Shown here piece by piece: positions 35,937 to 48,636 of a stretch of 64,000 nucleotides of DNA. The translations under genes were made by a program, and so were the position numbers. A model generated the notes under the pieces. The model saw nothing but the letters and a program-made list of their open reading frames with translations, was not told the DNA's origin and did not search any database. Source of the DNA: Ryuthela nishihirai (Eukaryota > Arthropoda > Arachnida > Araneae > Heptathelidae); the NCBI GenBank assembly GCA_038380435.1, contig JAWZYU010000017.1, positions 24,799,283 through 24,863,282 on the forward strand. Direction: 5' to 3'. Numbering within the stretch: position 1 is the first letter of the stretch; each line of letters starts with the position of its first letter.

Positions 35937-36538
35937 CTACGCCGTTGTCCGTTTGTACTGATGCTCCAGTGACGTCACCGATGCATCATCCGTTGCTCTC
36001 CGCCTCCGTCCTAGAAACTCTGATCCCATCCTCTTCCCTAGGAACTCGGAGCCCATCCTTTTATCCGCAGAGCCGCCACTCATCTCTTGCTCTCGACTGG
36101 TTCCTTGGCTGCCGTCGTTCAACTCGGATTCATCTTCATCTTCTTCCTCGTGACGATTCATCATCCTCTTACCGAGAAATTCAGAGCCCATCCTCTTCCC
36201 TAGAAACTCCGATCCCATCCTCTTACCGAGGAACTCAGATCCCATCCTTTTGCCAAGAAATTCCGATCCCATCCTCTTCCCCAGAAATTCTGATCCCATC
36301 CTCTTGCCGAGGAATTCTGATCCCATCCTCTTCTCGGGATCTTCTCTTTTGCCGAGAAATTCGGAGCCAATCACGAAGTCGTTCCGGGGTGTACCGAGGC
36401 GGGCTCTTTTCAGGGTCTTCTCCCTTATCCTGAGGGAAAGGGGGGGAATGTCAACCCCCGTTCCTAGCCTCACCAAACGAAGGATGTGACGTAGTGGATT
36501 GTCGGACATCGCATCCTTCCCGCTTCCGGAGATGTAAT
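35937..36538 (-). CDS. EFLa: EFLamide (GSEFLamide) hormone exon, nine peptide copies, terminal
   Basis: This exon encodes the bulk of an EFLamide neuropeptide precursor, the arthropod relative of TRH, processed in the secretory pathway by dibasic cleavage and C-terminal amidation. With the leader exon it gives a 238-residue protein. Residues 39-83 are a propeptide ending TLKR. One IGSEFLGKR follows, which could mature as a longer peptide because the preceding dibasic site is at TLKR. Then come the spacer EDPEKR, six tandem MGSEFLGKR copies (about 110-163), an acidic Glu/Asp-rich spacer (164-199), two more MGSEFLG copies followed by KR and RRRR, and a 19-residue tail. Gly before each basic site is the amide donor. 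The acceptor is TATATAG|AT at 36538 (phase 1); TAG is at 35937-35939. GTGAGG follows the stop but could only serve a non-coding splice. MGSEFLamide and IGSEFLamide are, from memory, known crustacean peptides. No clear polyadenylation signal was found close downstream. Confidence 0.93.
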
Positions 36539-39299
36539 CTATATATAGAATAAAAATACAACAGTTGCACAAATTCAGAAATCAAAACAAGGGTGACTTT
36601 CAAGTTCCTCTTCGAAGTGAAGTCCTTGATTAAACATATAAAAATAATTAACACTCGACTCTGTTTAAATTGTATGTTGCTTGTACAAAGAAAAAACTTT
36701 TAATCTAGTTATGAAGTTAAGAATCGCTAAGCTGACTTAATGTGTAATTCAGACTTGGCCAAAAATCTCATTTTAATGCAATTAAATCTTATTTTTAGAT
36801 TATACAATTCAATGTTACTTTTAGATGTCATTTAACAGTTTTTGGCGGAGTAAATTAATAAAATGTGTATAGAGTAGCTTTGGCGCTCTCGAACTGCAAT
36901 TTTTATAGAAAACAACAAATATCTGAGAAAAAACAAATATATCTAAAATCCGCAATATTAATATAAACTCCCAAAAAATGATTAATTTTGAAGATTTAAT
37001 TCTTTTAATAATATTGTTCTTAAACAAAGTCAGTAAAAATATATTACATCTTTTTTTTTACATGAAAACAAATATTCAGATCTGCATTTTTAATTAACCC
37101 CAACAAAATCTGAGGAAGATATTTGGGGTAGATAAATGGGTTTTTTACTGTTTCCTGGTCACATTGCTACCTTTACATTCATTGCTCTATTCATATTCCC
37201 TAGTATTTCACATTATCTAATAAGAATCTAGTGTTAATTTCTCATAGATATTATGTTGATTATTAACCGAATACTTCAAGTTTCTGAACAATTTCCCATT
37301 CTCTCCTCTAACCTCTCACTGTTTGTATTCACCAAATGTTTTCAAAACTGACATAACAGGAGTGTTCATCTTATTGATGCTTAGGTATTTATGAAACATT
37401 TAACAAAGAAATTCAATATTTGAAAGCTGAAATAAAGTAAAATTCAAAAAGTAACGAGAAAATGATTATATTGGAACGGACCTGAACGCCTTTCCAGTTT
37501 ATTTATTTTCAGATAATTTGTCATCAAAATATATGTACGTATTATATAAGTTCCCCCCCCCCCCTTCTATGAAGTGTTTCGATATTGGTAACTCTCTGTC
37601 GTAGGAATGACTATATATATAAACAAACTTGAATGAAATGGAGATAAATCTTTATTAGATAGAATAGGTTAAATATTTTTATATTCCAAAAAAATAAAAA
37701 ATGTTTCATTTTGGACGGCATCATGATTTAATTTCTTCATGAATTCACTGGAAATGGAAAATTTATGTACATTCCAGTGAGACTCAAACGATGAGAAATT
37801 CAGAACGAATTCTAAACATTTTTGGAGCCTTTCTGAAATGCTTCTGGACCATTTTGTGGAAAAGAATTTCAAGAATGGTGGTCACCTTAATGAAGGATCA
37901 TTACTAAACGTTTCAAATTCATGCCACTTTTATATAGGAAACTCTCACGGGCGTCGGCAGAAATGTTTCTGTGACGGCAGCAAAAACAACTCAAGGTTTC
38001 AAGACAGAAATATTTAGGTGGAGTCTTTTTTTTAATGAGTGCAAATACAGTAATCGTGCATACAACGTACTACAATACAACTAAGGATACCCGAAAACAA
38101 AACGAAAAAAAAAGGGGTGGGAAACTTATTGTTGGAATTACATGTAAAACACACAGTCGTATCAGAATAATATGACCACCTACCATACTTCATGGTAATG
38201 AATAACTAGAAGAATTGCTTCTGGTGAATACGGATGAGATGCTCGTTTTCAGAGAAAGTTTTCAATTAACGCAAATAAGACTATCAATTATTCTTCATAA
38301 ACACATTCTATGACCAGAATTTCTGATTTCTACCATAAATGTATTGTTTGCAATATTTTTTAAAGTTTTACATTTTCTACATTTAGCTCCCTCTAACGAC
38401 GGTAAATTAAGTTCCTTTAGACGATTTGAAAACTATGAATTGTCTTATTTCTTTAATACCTACTCAACTGAAAAAAAGAATTTTTCATTAATCTCTCAAA
38501 ATAAAAAGCTGTGTTTTCTCATTAATCCTAGGTCTGAAGTGATAAATTGATGCTGCCAATATCAACACCTTGGTCATCACACTCCAACTCTAAAATATCC
38601 AATTTCTAGTCCAACTAGATCGTTGCAATGTTCGTTTCAAATTTTCAAATTCTCAATATAATATTATTTTGAAAAGGAAGGAGCAATTAAAGATTTTGGT
38701 ACATTCTAAAAGTGTGAATCATAGCAGTTTAACCATACCTATTCAACCCAAAAATAATTTTCAGTTTATCTTTAAAGGCGAGCAGTTTTCGTTTAAAAAA
38801 AATGCATTTTCCCACCGTCTGGCGATAAAGGGGAATAATCATTATTGTCAAGCAAACTTTATGACATCGACGTTTTACAACCCAAACTTCTAATTTCTAA
38901 CCTAATTACATCGCTTGCAATATTAGTTCGAAAAAAATTTTTCGAACTTTTCCCCTTTAGAGGGCGCAATTATAGCTATGAGAAGATTCCGAAAGTGCTA
39001 ATCATAATATTTCATCAATATCTCTCCAACCCAAAAATAATTTTTAATTTTTCTCGAAAAACAAAAGTTTGACATCTACAGACAAATGACAAAGTGAAAA
39101 TAATATTAGCTCGTTTTTTTCTGAAAACAAGCTAAAAATAAATATGCTTATGAAAACAAAATGAAACGTAAAAAAAAACCCCAGTATTTACATTTCGTTA
39201 CAGAAAATAATATTACAGATAATAATATTAATTTTTGGTGCATCTGACATTATTCAACGTAATAAATTTATCATGTATTAGGGTTTACTTCCGAAAAAA
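36539..39299. other. Intron of the EFLamide gene; nothing recognised
   Basis: AT-rich, with short chance ORFs only and one C11 run near 37553. Confidence 0.45.
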
Positions 39300-39885
39300 G
39301 TCAATAATATTTTTAACTGTCTATTCCAACAAGCATCTCTCCGTAAATTCTTAAATAATTTATCAATTCTCCAACACATTGTCCGGAATATCATTCCATT
39401 TCCTTACGAAACGGCAAAGACACGCCGCCATATTAGCTGCTAATAACGAAACTGAAATAATTAATGAACTTAATTGAAACAATAATAGGAACGAACAAAT
39501 AAAATAATAACTTAAATTTAACGAATGATAAGCTCATGGATTGGAAATGATTTTGAAAGAACTTTTCGTGGCGCTACCTTCATTAAAATGCAATACAATC
39601 AGATTTGTATAGATCTCCAAGCTTGAGAAATCCCTTTTTCTGATAGGAAAATGTGGCAACGGCGCTTTAAAGCATCTCTGTCCACACGTGCAGAGTGCAT
39701 CTTTGCCACCCAAGTCAGATCGGCAGAAATATTTGACCGGGGATATATTCAAGAGCAAGTGGTGCATAATGCTGTAAGTGGTTTAGATATTTCACAGCGT
39801 TCAAATTATTGCAGCGTTGCCAGATCCTGTAATATACATTTTACATATTATTTAAGGATTTTTCTACTTTTTCACATTTTGTTAT
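39300..39885 (+). repeat. Left copy of a dispersed inverted repeat family (empty site)
   Basis: This stretch is homologous in reverse to 56110-56870, with scattered substitutions and small indels. It includes a short frame (MWQRRFKASL...) that is not conserved as an ORF in the other copy. The LINE begins just to its right. Confidence 0.7.
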
Positions 39886-40589
39886 AGTGGTCTTTCACTT
39901 ACTTGGTCTGTAAATGGTAGTTAGGTAGTCACTGGAAGGAGAGCTATGCACCAATCCCCTGTGATGATGCATAGAACCGGCCAGGCCTAGCACCTAATGT
40001 CCGACCCCGCCTTCTCGTGGTGCGGACCGTTAGTAACTTTCAAAAGAGATACTCTCTTGTAGAAGTGAACGGAAGGGGAGGGCTGCCAGATTAGTGTGGC
40101 CTACTGATCTGGACAACTATGACTACTTTTCTTTTTTTCCTACCCTGCTGAGGAGTGGTCAACCACACAGGGTCCTGGTGCTGACCATATAAACCTACTG
40201 GACTGGACAGATATATGGCTCTGAGCTTGATTATGGATCCTGATTTTGCTGCACTGGTGGGCTTCTGTGGAGGGAAAATCTTCCGCTGTGTTTTCTGTTT
40301 GTTTGTGGGTTGACAGCCCCAAGTGAATAGATTCACAGGATATGTTTATCAGCTGGTGGATAATCCTGAGCAGAGGTCATCGCAGGCACCTGAACTCTGT
40401 GCTTCTATTGGCATCGTCAAATTCCACGTTGGAGGAAATCTTCCAGTGTAGATGGCTTCAGCCTTTAGTAGTGGGGGAACGGGTCTTTGCCCCATGTCTG
40501 CGATTAGGGGGCTGTTTGATATTGTCGGCATTCCCTCTCTCAATAAACATAGTTTCTTTAAACATCCCACTAACCATTTTCTCTCCGTA

Positions 40590-41791
40590 GGTAGTTGGAA
40601 TGTGAGGACTCTGCACAGAGCTTTTTCTCTTGATGTCCTCACACAGAATTCCACCATTATAATTTAGATATTCTTGGCTTGCAAGAGACCAGATGGACAG
40701 ATAAAGGTCAGATTCTTAAAAATAATCTTAAATTTCTCTTTTCAGGGAGGGACGACAATAAGCATCACCAAGGCGTGGGTCTGCTTCTCAGCAGACACGC
40801 TAGTGATGCTCTTCTAGGATATGAATGCATTAATGAAAGGTTTCTTACAGCAAAATTTCAGACAAGCGTTAAAGACTTGAATGTTATCTGCTGTTATGCC
40901 CCCACTGAGGATGCCGATGAGGATGAGAAGGATAGGTTTTATGAACAACTTCAGGATATTCTGAATTCTGTCAAGAAAGGAGATATTACCCTTGTTCTTG
41001 GTGACTTCAATGCCAAAGTTGGTACTGACTCTGACCTTTGGGGAGGGGTGATTGGCCCTTTTGGTATTGGTAGCTGCAATGGGCAACGTCTCCTACAGGT
41101 AAGTAAACTCAATGGATTCAGAATAACTAACACTTATTACAAACACCGCGACATACATAAACACACATGGGTTTCACCTGATGGGCTGCATAAGAATATG
41201 ATTGATTACATATTAATTAACAGCAAATGGGCTAGTTCTGTTAGGAATACCAGGGCATATAGGGGAGCTGAAATTGGATCTGACCATTACCTTGTTAAAA
41301 GTGTGTTGCAACTTAAACTTAAAAAGTGTTGTGCTAGGGTTAAAAAATTTACTTTTAATACTGAAGCTCTGAAAGATCCAGTTATAGCCAAAGCTTACCA
41401 TGATAGGTTACTTAGTCATTATGACAGTCATGGTTTGCTTACTACTGAAGTTGAGGAAGAATGGGATCATTTTAAACAGGCTTTTTTGGACACTAACAGT
41501 ACTCTTTTAAGAAAAAAGGAGCAGAAGAGGCAGAATTATCTGAGTGATAAGGCACTTGAGCTTATTTCGGAAAGAAAGAACTGCAGGAATATTCTTAATC
41601 AATACCCTACTAGTCCTAATAGAAAGCATTACAGAGAACTTAATAAACATGTAAAAGATCAGTTAGCTGCTGATAAGAATCTTTGGCTTGATGGTTTGGC
41701 TGACAAAGCCGAGGAAGCAGTTAGACAGCACAACAGCAGAGAGCTGTACCAGATAGTTAATGTTTTATGTGGTAGAAAACGGACAGGCATA
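40590..41791 (+). pseudogene. LINE endonuclease region (frameshifted)
   Basis: This is the exonuclease/endonuclease/phosphatase-type domain that nicks target DNA for retrotransposition. Recognisable motifs in order are WNVRTL, QETRW, CYAPT, GDFNAKVG, the TWVSPDG region and GSDHYLV. One frameshift near 40665 and the stop at 41792 break it from the reverse transcriptase. Confidence 0.85.
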
Positions 41792-41797
41792 TAAGGA

Positions 41798-43454
41798 TTG
41801 AAGGATAAACAAGGTAAGGTTATAGAAGGGGAGGATTCTGTCATGGCTAGGTGGGCTGAGCATTTCAGTGATGGTCTAAACAATGTAGTTAGTTCTGCTC
41901 CCATTGTTTGCAGTGATGATGGATGCATTGGTGGCTTTAATGTTGGCCCTATAACACAATCTGAAGTTATTTTGGCTGTTTCTAAACTTAAACTACATAA
42001 ATCCCCAGGGGTAGATGAAATTACTACCGAAATGCTTAGAGCTGGGAATGTTTCGGTTATCACTTGGATGACTGAAATTCTGAATATCTTTTATGATAAA
42101 GGCATGGTTCCTAAGTATTTTACCAGAGCTATTGTTATCCCTATTTTCAAAAAAGGTGATCGCAGTTCTTGTGATAACTATAGGGGTATCAGCCTACTCT
42201 CTGTTACAGGGAAAGTTCTTTTCATGATTGTGCTTAATAGAATTAAGTATCTGGTTGACAATCAATTGCGTGATGAGCAATGTGGATTCAGAAGTGGTAG
42301 GGGATGTGTGGATCAGATATTTTCACTTAGGCAGATTCTTGAGAAATGTTTAGAGTTTCAGAAACCTTTGGTTGCTAGCTTTGTTGATTTCAAAAAGGCT
42401 TTCGACTCTGTTGATCGTCATAATTTGTGGTTGATTGTGAGATCATATGGTATACCAGACAAGTTAGTTAACATAATGAAAGCTCTCTATAATAACACTG
42501 AGTCGTGTGTGAGAGTTGATAAGGCTTGTAGCAATTGGTTTAGCATTACTTCTGGTGTTCGACAAGGGTGCATTTTGTCTCCTTTTCTCTTTAGCTTGGT
42601 TATTGATTATGTTATGCGAAATTCACTTCAAGGGAAAGATTTTGGCCTTAAATGGGCTGGAGATACGAAACTTTCTGATTTAGATTATGCTGATGATTTA
42701 GCCCTTTTGGCAAATGATGTTGATGAGATGAACTCTTTCATTCGAGCTGTTGATGAGACTGGTAGTAGAGTAGGTTTGGTTATAAACAGAGAGAAAACTA
42801 AAGTGATGAAAATTGGTCATGTAGGCTGTGATTCAGTTAATCTGAATGGTTGCAGTGTTGAGCAGGTGTCACAGTTTAATTATCTTGGGAGCTATGTAAC
42901 AGATAATGGTGATGTGCGGCATGAGATTAACAGACGAATAGGGATTGCTGCCGGGACTTTTAAGAATCTATGGAGAGTGGAGAAATAGGCGTATACACAT
43001 AAAGACTAAAATTAGACTGTATAATAGTTTGGTTCTTTCTAGAGTTAGTTATGGTAGTGAAACTTGGACATTTTGTAAACAAGATAACAGGAAACTAGAT
43101 GCTTTTGATTCCAGATGCTTACGCAGTATCTTGGGCATTAGGTGGTTCAACTTTGTAACTAATGATGAGGTTAGGCAAAGGAGTTTGCAACCTCCTTTAA
43201 GCAGCATATTGTGCAGAGAGAGACTCCGTTGGTTTGGCCATGTTGTCCGTATGAATAATTATAGATTGACGAATAGGGTTATGAACAGTGTGCCTAAAGG
43301 CCTCAGAAAGAAGGGGAGACCTAGGATGCGGTGGGCAGACAATGTCAAACAGGACCTTGTTAGAATTGGTGTGCAGTGGCCAGATGCAGTAGATGTAGCT
43401 CAGGATAGACTTGCTTGGAGAACTAAATTGCACGGTCTGGTTGGACCTCCGTAG
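41798..43454 (+). pseudogene. LINE reverse transcriptase and C-terminal region (frameshifted)
   Basis: Reverse transcriptase fingers and palm are clear: KKGDRSSCDNYRGISLLSV, GFRSGRGCVDQIF, DFKKAFDSVD, GVRQGCILSPFLF and YADD. The thumb and C-terminal part from 42985 is in another frame and includes YGSETW, RLRWFGHV and GRPRMRWAD. The last is a common ending in endonuclease-RT elements of invertebrates. Confidence 0.9.
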
Positions 43455-43480
43455 CCCATGGCTGCTTGAGGATGATGATG

Positions 43481-45318
43481 GTCTTTCTTTGCATAGGGAT
43501 AAATTTTTGTTTCGTTATACCGATATTTTCGTCATAGTGATATTCATTAAAACGAAACTTTTTTAGGTAGAGATACATAGTAAATTGGCCAGGGTAGGAA
43601 AAATATTTCGTTATTTTGGCATTCGTTATGCTGATATTTTACTGTACTTGGCAGAAGCTTATCTAACCAGTAAAGAAGTGCAGGAGAGGTTACTACTTCG
43701 GTATGAAAATCGTCCTCTTCAATATGAATAGTATCAGTAACTTTTAAATTCCATTCCCTCTCATTCAGCAACTGTCGATCGAACTCTATAAACCGGGACA
43801 AAATTCGCTGCTTCATGAAAACTTCTAAAATCTTCGAGTGTCGACTGAGAAATTCATTCTTTATCAGATCGTCACGTAGATTACCTCAACATCCGATTAT
43901 GAAGCGATGGCGATCCATAAGTTCATCTCAAGAAGAATTTTCAGTTAGCATCTTCCTCCCGTTGCTTTCGTCAACATCTTGCCTATTTTACAACTCTCAG
44001 TAGACGTTTCTTCTCTAACTGCATCTTCTTCCACTTCATCTTTTCTCGAATTGCATCTTTTCCCACCTGCCGGTCATCCATCCCCTCACCGAGTATTTAG
44101 TCCTCGAGATCATTCCTGGCCTCAGCTCCCACTTTGTAGAAAAAAGAAAACGCTCTCCCCAAAGGATCCGGAGTTCTCCTCACAGAAAAATTATCTGAAA
44201 ATTCAGAAGGAGTTCGAAGGGACGGTCTGTCGGTTTCAAATGCGACCTCCCGTCGGAGATTGACAGTCGACGATGTTGTTAATCAATAGCCATCTCAGCT
44301 CTCTCTCTTCCTGACTGCGAGAAAGAGACATTTACAAAGAGACTTTTCCTAATCCTCACCCTTCGTTTTTCCTCTGTGTGGTGCACATCAAACTTTGAAG
44401 CCATTCTCCTCACTCCAGACTCCCTGCTCGCTCGCTGATAGTTTTCCAGGAATGCATTTCAATTGAAAGTCTTGATATATTATAGAAGAAAGCTTTAATC
44501 TGGGGACGTCACTTTATGGGCTAAGTCATTTCTCATCTCCATTCCTTTAGAGGACAATGAAACATCCGAAAGCCTCTCTGTGCGTGTGTGGATGTTTTCC
44601 CATTCTCTCTCTCTCGAAGATGATAGGTAAATAAATATCATTTTTGAATATATTTTGACAAACCCGGATGCTTTTACGATTTGATGCGTTTCTTTTACTC
44701 TTGATTTTATTGCTTTTTTTTTACATTCACTCAGTTTTTGAACTTAGCACTTTCCGCATTCGTGCAGTTGGCTAGGTTTTGATTTATTTTGGATGATTTG
44801 TTATTTTACGATTTACATTTTGTCGGCAATTTGTTCCATTTCTTTCATCGTGGATGGAGGGTTTTTTTTCAGTCTCTGCATTCCCAGGAAGGATCGAATG
44901 TAATCCTGTTAAATGTTATTTTGAATCTTACATTCGCAGAGGATATAACTGGAAATATTTTGAATCCTTGAGAGCCTAAACTTAAAATCAGTTAACTGTG
45001 GAAAAGAGAAATATTTATTATTTTAAATCACTATACACTATATTATTGAAAAGTTTCCGGACTCTTCCATGTCACGTGAATGGAAACCCACATTCAGAGT
45101 GCGCTATCTTTGGAAATAGCATTTTTACAGAAAAATGTCACCGGAAATAAATCGAAGATCTGAGTCAAATCTTTTTCAGTCTCCATTTTCAACAATATAT
45201 TTTTAATCCTTATAGAGTTATTAAGTTGGACTCATTTAACAGCAAACGCCGCTGTTAAGGCTCTTTCTGAACAAATTCAAAATTAACTGAAAGGAACATT
45301 ACTCCAACTTTTAAATTT
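43481..45318. other. Intron; no gene recognised
   Basis: A less AT-rich part (43800-44420) has a 94-codon plus-strand frame that is Ser/Pro-rich and without splice or homology support. Confidence 0.4.
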
Positions 45319-45333
45319 GCCTTTATTTTAGTA

Positions 45334-45622
45334 TTCCCCGCCCTGCCCACGGTCAGTAGGGGACACCGATTGGCTTGGAAAGACCGCCGTCCGTCGGATG
45401 GGACGTTAAGCCGTGGCTCCGTGTGCGGGAGAGACATACCCTGTGCACGTTAAAGAACACGCTGGATGACCTTGACGGGAGGCTACCATCTGTCTCCCAA
45501 CAGCTGTTCCAGTGGGTCCCCTCCCCCAACCTTCTCTGAGCCTTCGGGGTCCATGTGACCTGACCATTTAGCCCATGGTGTGCAAAAAAGTGCCGCTCAG
45601 AGGTAAAACAACCCAACCCAAA
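45334..45622 (+). mobile_element. SINE-A, 5'-truncated, 15-bp target duplication
   Basis: Flanked by GCCTTTATTTTAGTA at 45319-45333 and 45623-45637, although the tRNA head is missing. Truncation therefore happened during insertion. Confidence 0.95.
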
Positions 45623-45683
45623 GCCTTTATTTTAGTAAGCGGTTTGTTGTAAAATTATAATTTGTGTTTAGTGGGCTCTTGAG

Positions 45684-46458
45684 GTTGGGTTGTTTTACTT
45701 CTGAGCGGCACGTTTCTGCTCACAATGAGCTAAATGTCCAGGAGGGCGGGGGGGGGGGGAGGCTCAGTCGGTAGTGCACCAGGCTCGTAATCTGTAGTTC
45801 CCAGGTTCGAGTCCCAGCTGGGTCAGCGTTGAGATTTATATCCGCAAAATTCCCCTCCCTGCCCACGGTCAATAGGGGAAACCGATGGGCTTGGAAAGGC
45901 CGCCGTCCGTCGGATGGGACGTTAAGCTCCCCCGTGTGCGGGAGAGCCATACCCTGTGCACATTAAAGAACACGCTGGATGGCCTTGACGGGAGACAACC
46001 ACCTGTTTCAAAACAGCTGTTCCAGTGGGTCCCCTCCCCCAACCTTCTCTGAGCCTTCGGGGTCCATGTGACCTGGCCATTTAGCCCATGGTGTGCAAAA
46101 AAGTGCCGCTTATAGGTAAAACAACCCAACCTAAATGGCCAGGTCACAAGAATCCCGAGGGCTCAGAGAAGGTTGTGGGAGAGGACCCACTGGATAGCTG
46201 TTAAGAAACAAATGGTAGCCTCCCATCAAGGCCATCCAGCGTTTTCTTTAAGTGAACAGGGTATGTCTCTCCCGGACAAAGCACCACGGCTTAACTTCGC
46301 ATCCGACGGCCTTACCAAAGCCCATAGGTGTCCATTAATGACGGAAGGCAGGGCGGAGAGTTTTGCGGAGATAAATCTGAACTCTGTCCCAGCCGGCGCT
46401 CGAACCTGGGAACTACAGATTACGAGTGTAGCGCACTACTAACTGAACCATCCCCAAC
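45684..46458 (-). mobile_element. Older SINE-A split by a younger one
   Basis: The tail is at 45684-45745 and the core and head at 46131-46458. Confidence 0.85.
45746..46130 (+). mobile_element. SINE-A, nested
   Basis: Inserted in the opposite orientation into the copy above; CTAAATG-CCAGG recurs on both sides with one mismatch. Confidence 0.9.
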
Positions 46459-46768
46459 CCGGCTTTTGAGGTAAATTGTTATGGTCAATGGCGTTGCCTT
46501 TAAATGCTTCAGGCTCCATGGCTCTTTAAATATCACTCAAATGTTGAAAATGGGATGTTTCAAAGTTAGGGAGATCTGAATGGGACTTTACATTAACATA
46601 GCATGGAAGTTGTTCGGAAACCTTTTGTAATATAAAATATATTCCCTCTTAAGTGATGTAAATGTGATCGGAGTTTGTTTGATTAATTAAAAAGACACTT
46701 AATCTAGACTTTGATTTTTTTCAATAAATAGAAGATCGCGCAGAAAATTAAAATGTCTCATGGAGAAG

Positions 46769-47117
46769 GGTTGGGTTGTTTTACCTCTGAGCGGCACTTT
46801 TTTGCACACCATGGGCTAAATGGCCAGGTCACATAGACCCCGAAGGCTCAGAGAAGGTTGGGGGAGGGGACCCACTGGAACAGCTGTTGGGAGACAGATG
46901 GTAGCCTCCCGTCAAGGCCATCCAGCGTGTTCTTTAACGTGCACAGGGTATGGCTCTCCCGCACACGGGGCCACGGCTTAACGTCCCATCCGACGGACGG
47001 TGGCCTTTCCAAGCTCATCGGTGTCCCCTACTGATTGTGCGCAGGGCGGGGAATTTTGCGGAGATAAATCTCAACGCTGACCCAGCTGGGACTCGAACCT
47101 GGGAACTACAGATTATC
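46769..47117 (-). mobile_element. SINE-A, 5'-truncated, 13-bp target duplication
   Basis: Flanked by TCTCATGGAGAAG at 46756-46768 and 47118-47130; the A-box part of the head is absent. Confidence 0.95.
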
Positions 47118-47139
47118 TCTCATGGAGAAGCTTAAGTAA

Positions 47140-47567
47140 TCTTCTATAATAATAAAAGGTGTCTGTGGCAGCCATAATTCATCGAAAATAAAATATCATC
47201 ATAATATCATATAATCATAATTCATCGTCATTATTTTTGGCCATTCAGTCATTATTTAAGTATCACAGGAGCCATAGGTCAGCAAAATCTCTCGTAATGG
47301 AAATAAAAATCTCGATAGTTTAGGTAGAAAGCCACGGGTTATGAGAGAAAGCGCTGACGTCAGCAAAGCCGGACAATTTTGAAAGAGAGCGCTGACGTCA
47401 ACAACGACCCAACAAATCTCGGAATTTTTTTCGTGTTGAATCTGCTCTAAAGTTTCTAGGGCGGGGAGGTTAGGTTAATACTTACAAAGCTGATCTTTAG
47501 TGCAGTAAAAATAGGAAAATACATATTAAAAGTGACACTCGGGCATCGCCAGATGCCGTTCAGCTAG
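47140..47567 (+). mobile_element. Non-autonomous Helitron-like element
   Basis: The left end is TCTTCTATAATAATAAAAGG after an A; the right end is a 6-bp hairpin (GGCATC/GATGCC, 42542-style positions 47542-47557), then GTTCAG and CTAG before a T. TC...hairpin...CTRR inserted between A and T without target duplication is the Helitron pattern. No Rep/helicase is present. Ends are by motif only. Confidence 0.45.
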
Positions 47568-47892
47568 TGTGAAATAAAATATGTTCTTTATCTACATTCT
47601 TTATATATCTTTGCAAAGTATAAACAAACTAGAAACTAATATTTGATAATTAAAAAAAAACATGAAATTTTTTTGTACTGCTGAGATTAGGCACCTTTAG
47701 CTGCATTTATCCTCCATTTATAAAATGACATCATGTCAATGGAAATAACTTGCTGAAGATTTATTCTACGAAAGGGAAGAATAAAACATCTACTCCTAAT
47801 GGTTTCAGGGCTTATTTTTAGGTTCAGCTTTACTTATAATATCTTATAGTTGCTATAAAATAAACAAAACAATGGATTACGAACATGACTAG

Positions 47893-48002
47893 ACAGGCAG
47901 ATAGAGCTTGATTACTATCACAAAAGCAAACACAAGATCCATTACTACCAGAAAACAAACACAATGAGGTAAAGCTCCATTACTAACACAAAACAAACAC
48001 GA
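47893..48002 (+). repeat. Left part of a degenerate tandem array
   Basis: Units of roughly 40 bp resemble GCTCGATTACTACCACAAAA then CAAACACAAGTAGG. The array is interrupted by the LTR-like element and resumes at 49211. Confidence 0.6.
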
Positions 48003-48636
48003 GTAGGTGTCATGTCCCTCGAATTTTATATTTATTTATTTATTGTATTTTTTGTTGTATATATATTTTATATGGTTCTTTGAAATGTTTGTGCTGGGAT
48101 GACTCACTGTTGTTTTCGGGTCTGAAGCTTGCTGCTTGTTGAAAGAATCAATGCCAGAAGTTTGTGACGTATATGATTAACTAGCCTGCGGCGTGAAGTC
48201 CGCACGTGAGGCTAGGGGAAGGAGTTGGAAGTATCAGTCTGTGCGTTAGCTGTCGAACGAACAAGGTCGTTGCGACACGCGTCAAAAGGACGCCGCCTTT
48301 CTCAAATTAACCCTTGAAGTCAGGGTGCGATTCCAAGAGGGAATCCAGATTCTTGGAGAATCTTTATCTTTTATTCTTGTGGTTCAGGAGGAGCCACAGT
48401 GTAGGCAAAGGAAAATTCTTTCGCCGAGTTTTTGAGGTCTGTCAAGTGAGAAATTGCAGAGTGTGCAATTCTCCACCTCATTTTAGTAATATTTGCAGTA
48501 GCAAAACAGCAAAGGCTCACGTGGTTGAGCGGTGAATTTGATAGTAGTTTTGTGGATTCAGAAAGAACCACAGTGTGAAGCAGCAAAGGCCCACGGAGTT
48601 TAGTTCGTACCCAGCACGTAGCTGTATATAAAATAA

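Larger units (their letters stand above)
39890..43480 (+). mobile_element. Decayed APE-type non-LTR retrotransposon (LINE)
   Basis: The element carries an apurinic-like endonuclease and a reverse transcriptase on one strand. The endonuclease starts near 40590 (SWNVRTLHRAF), shifts frame near 40665, and continues from 40679 with LQETRWTDKG, CCYAPTE, LGDFNAKVG and the terminal GSDHYLV. A TAA at 41792-41794 interrupts the linker (RWAEHF region). The RT follows with NYRGISLL, FVDFKKAFDSVD, GVRQGCILSPFLF and the catalytic YADDLALL near residue 300 of that frame. A second frameshift lies near 42985. A C-terminal segment (WFGHVVRM, KKGRPRMRW) ends at 43452-43454 (TAG). A GATGATGATGG tail follows. 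The 5' limit is approximate. The layout resembles RTE-like elements but the clade is not certain. It is non-functional as it stands. Confidence 0.9.

Noticed and set aside
35945..36489. Plus-strand Ser/Pro/Ile-rich ORFs
   Set aside because: Antisense shadow of the EFLamide array.
382..37563. Many runs of 9-13 C or G (for example near 382, 7005, 14910, 16510, 21947, 37553)
   Set aside because: Scattered homopolymers without a common context; likely simple-sequence slippage, and their lengths are prone to sequencing error.
41100..41110. CTACAG|GTAAGT donor
   Set aside because: Falls inside the LINE endonuclease frame; a chance motif.
43979..44263. 94-codon Ser/Pro-rich plus-strand ORF
   Set aside because: Low complexity, no splice or homology support.
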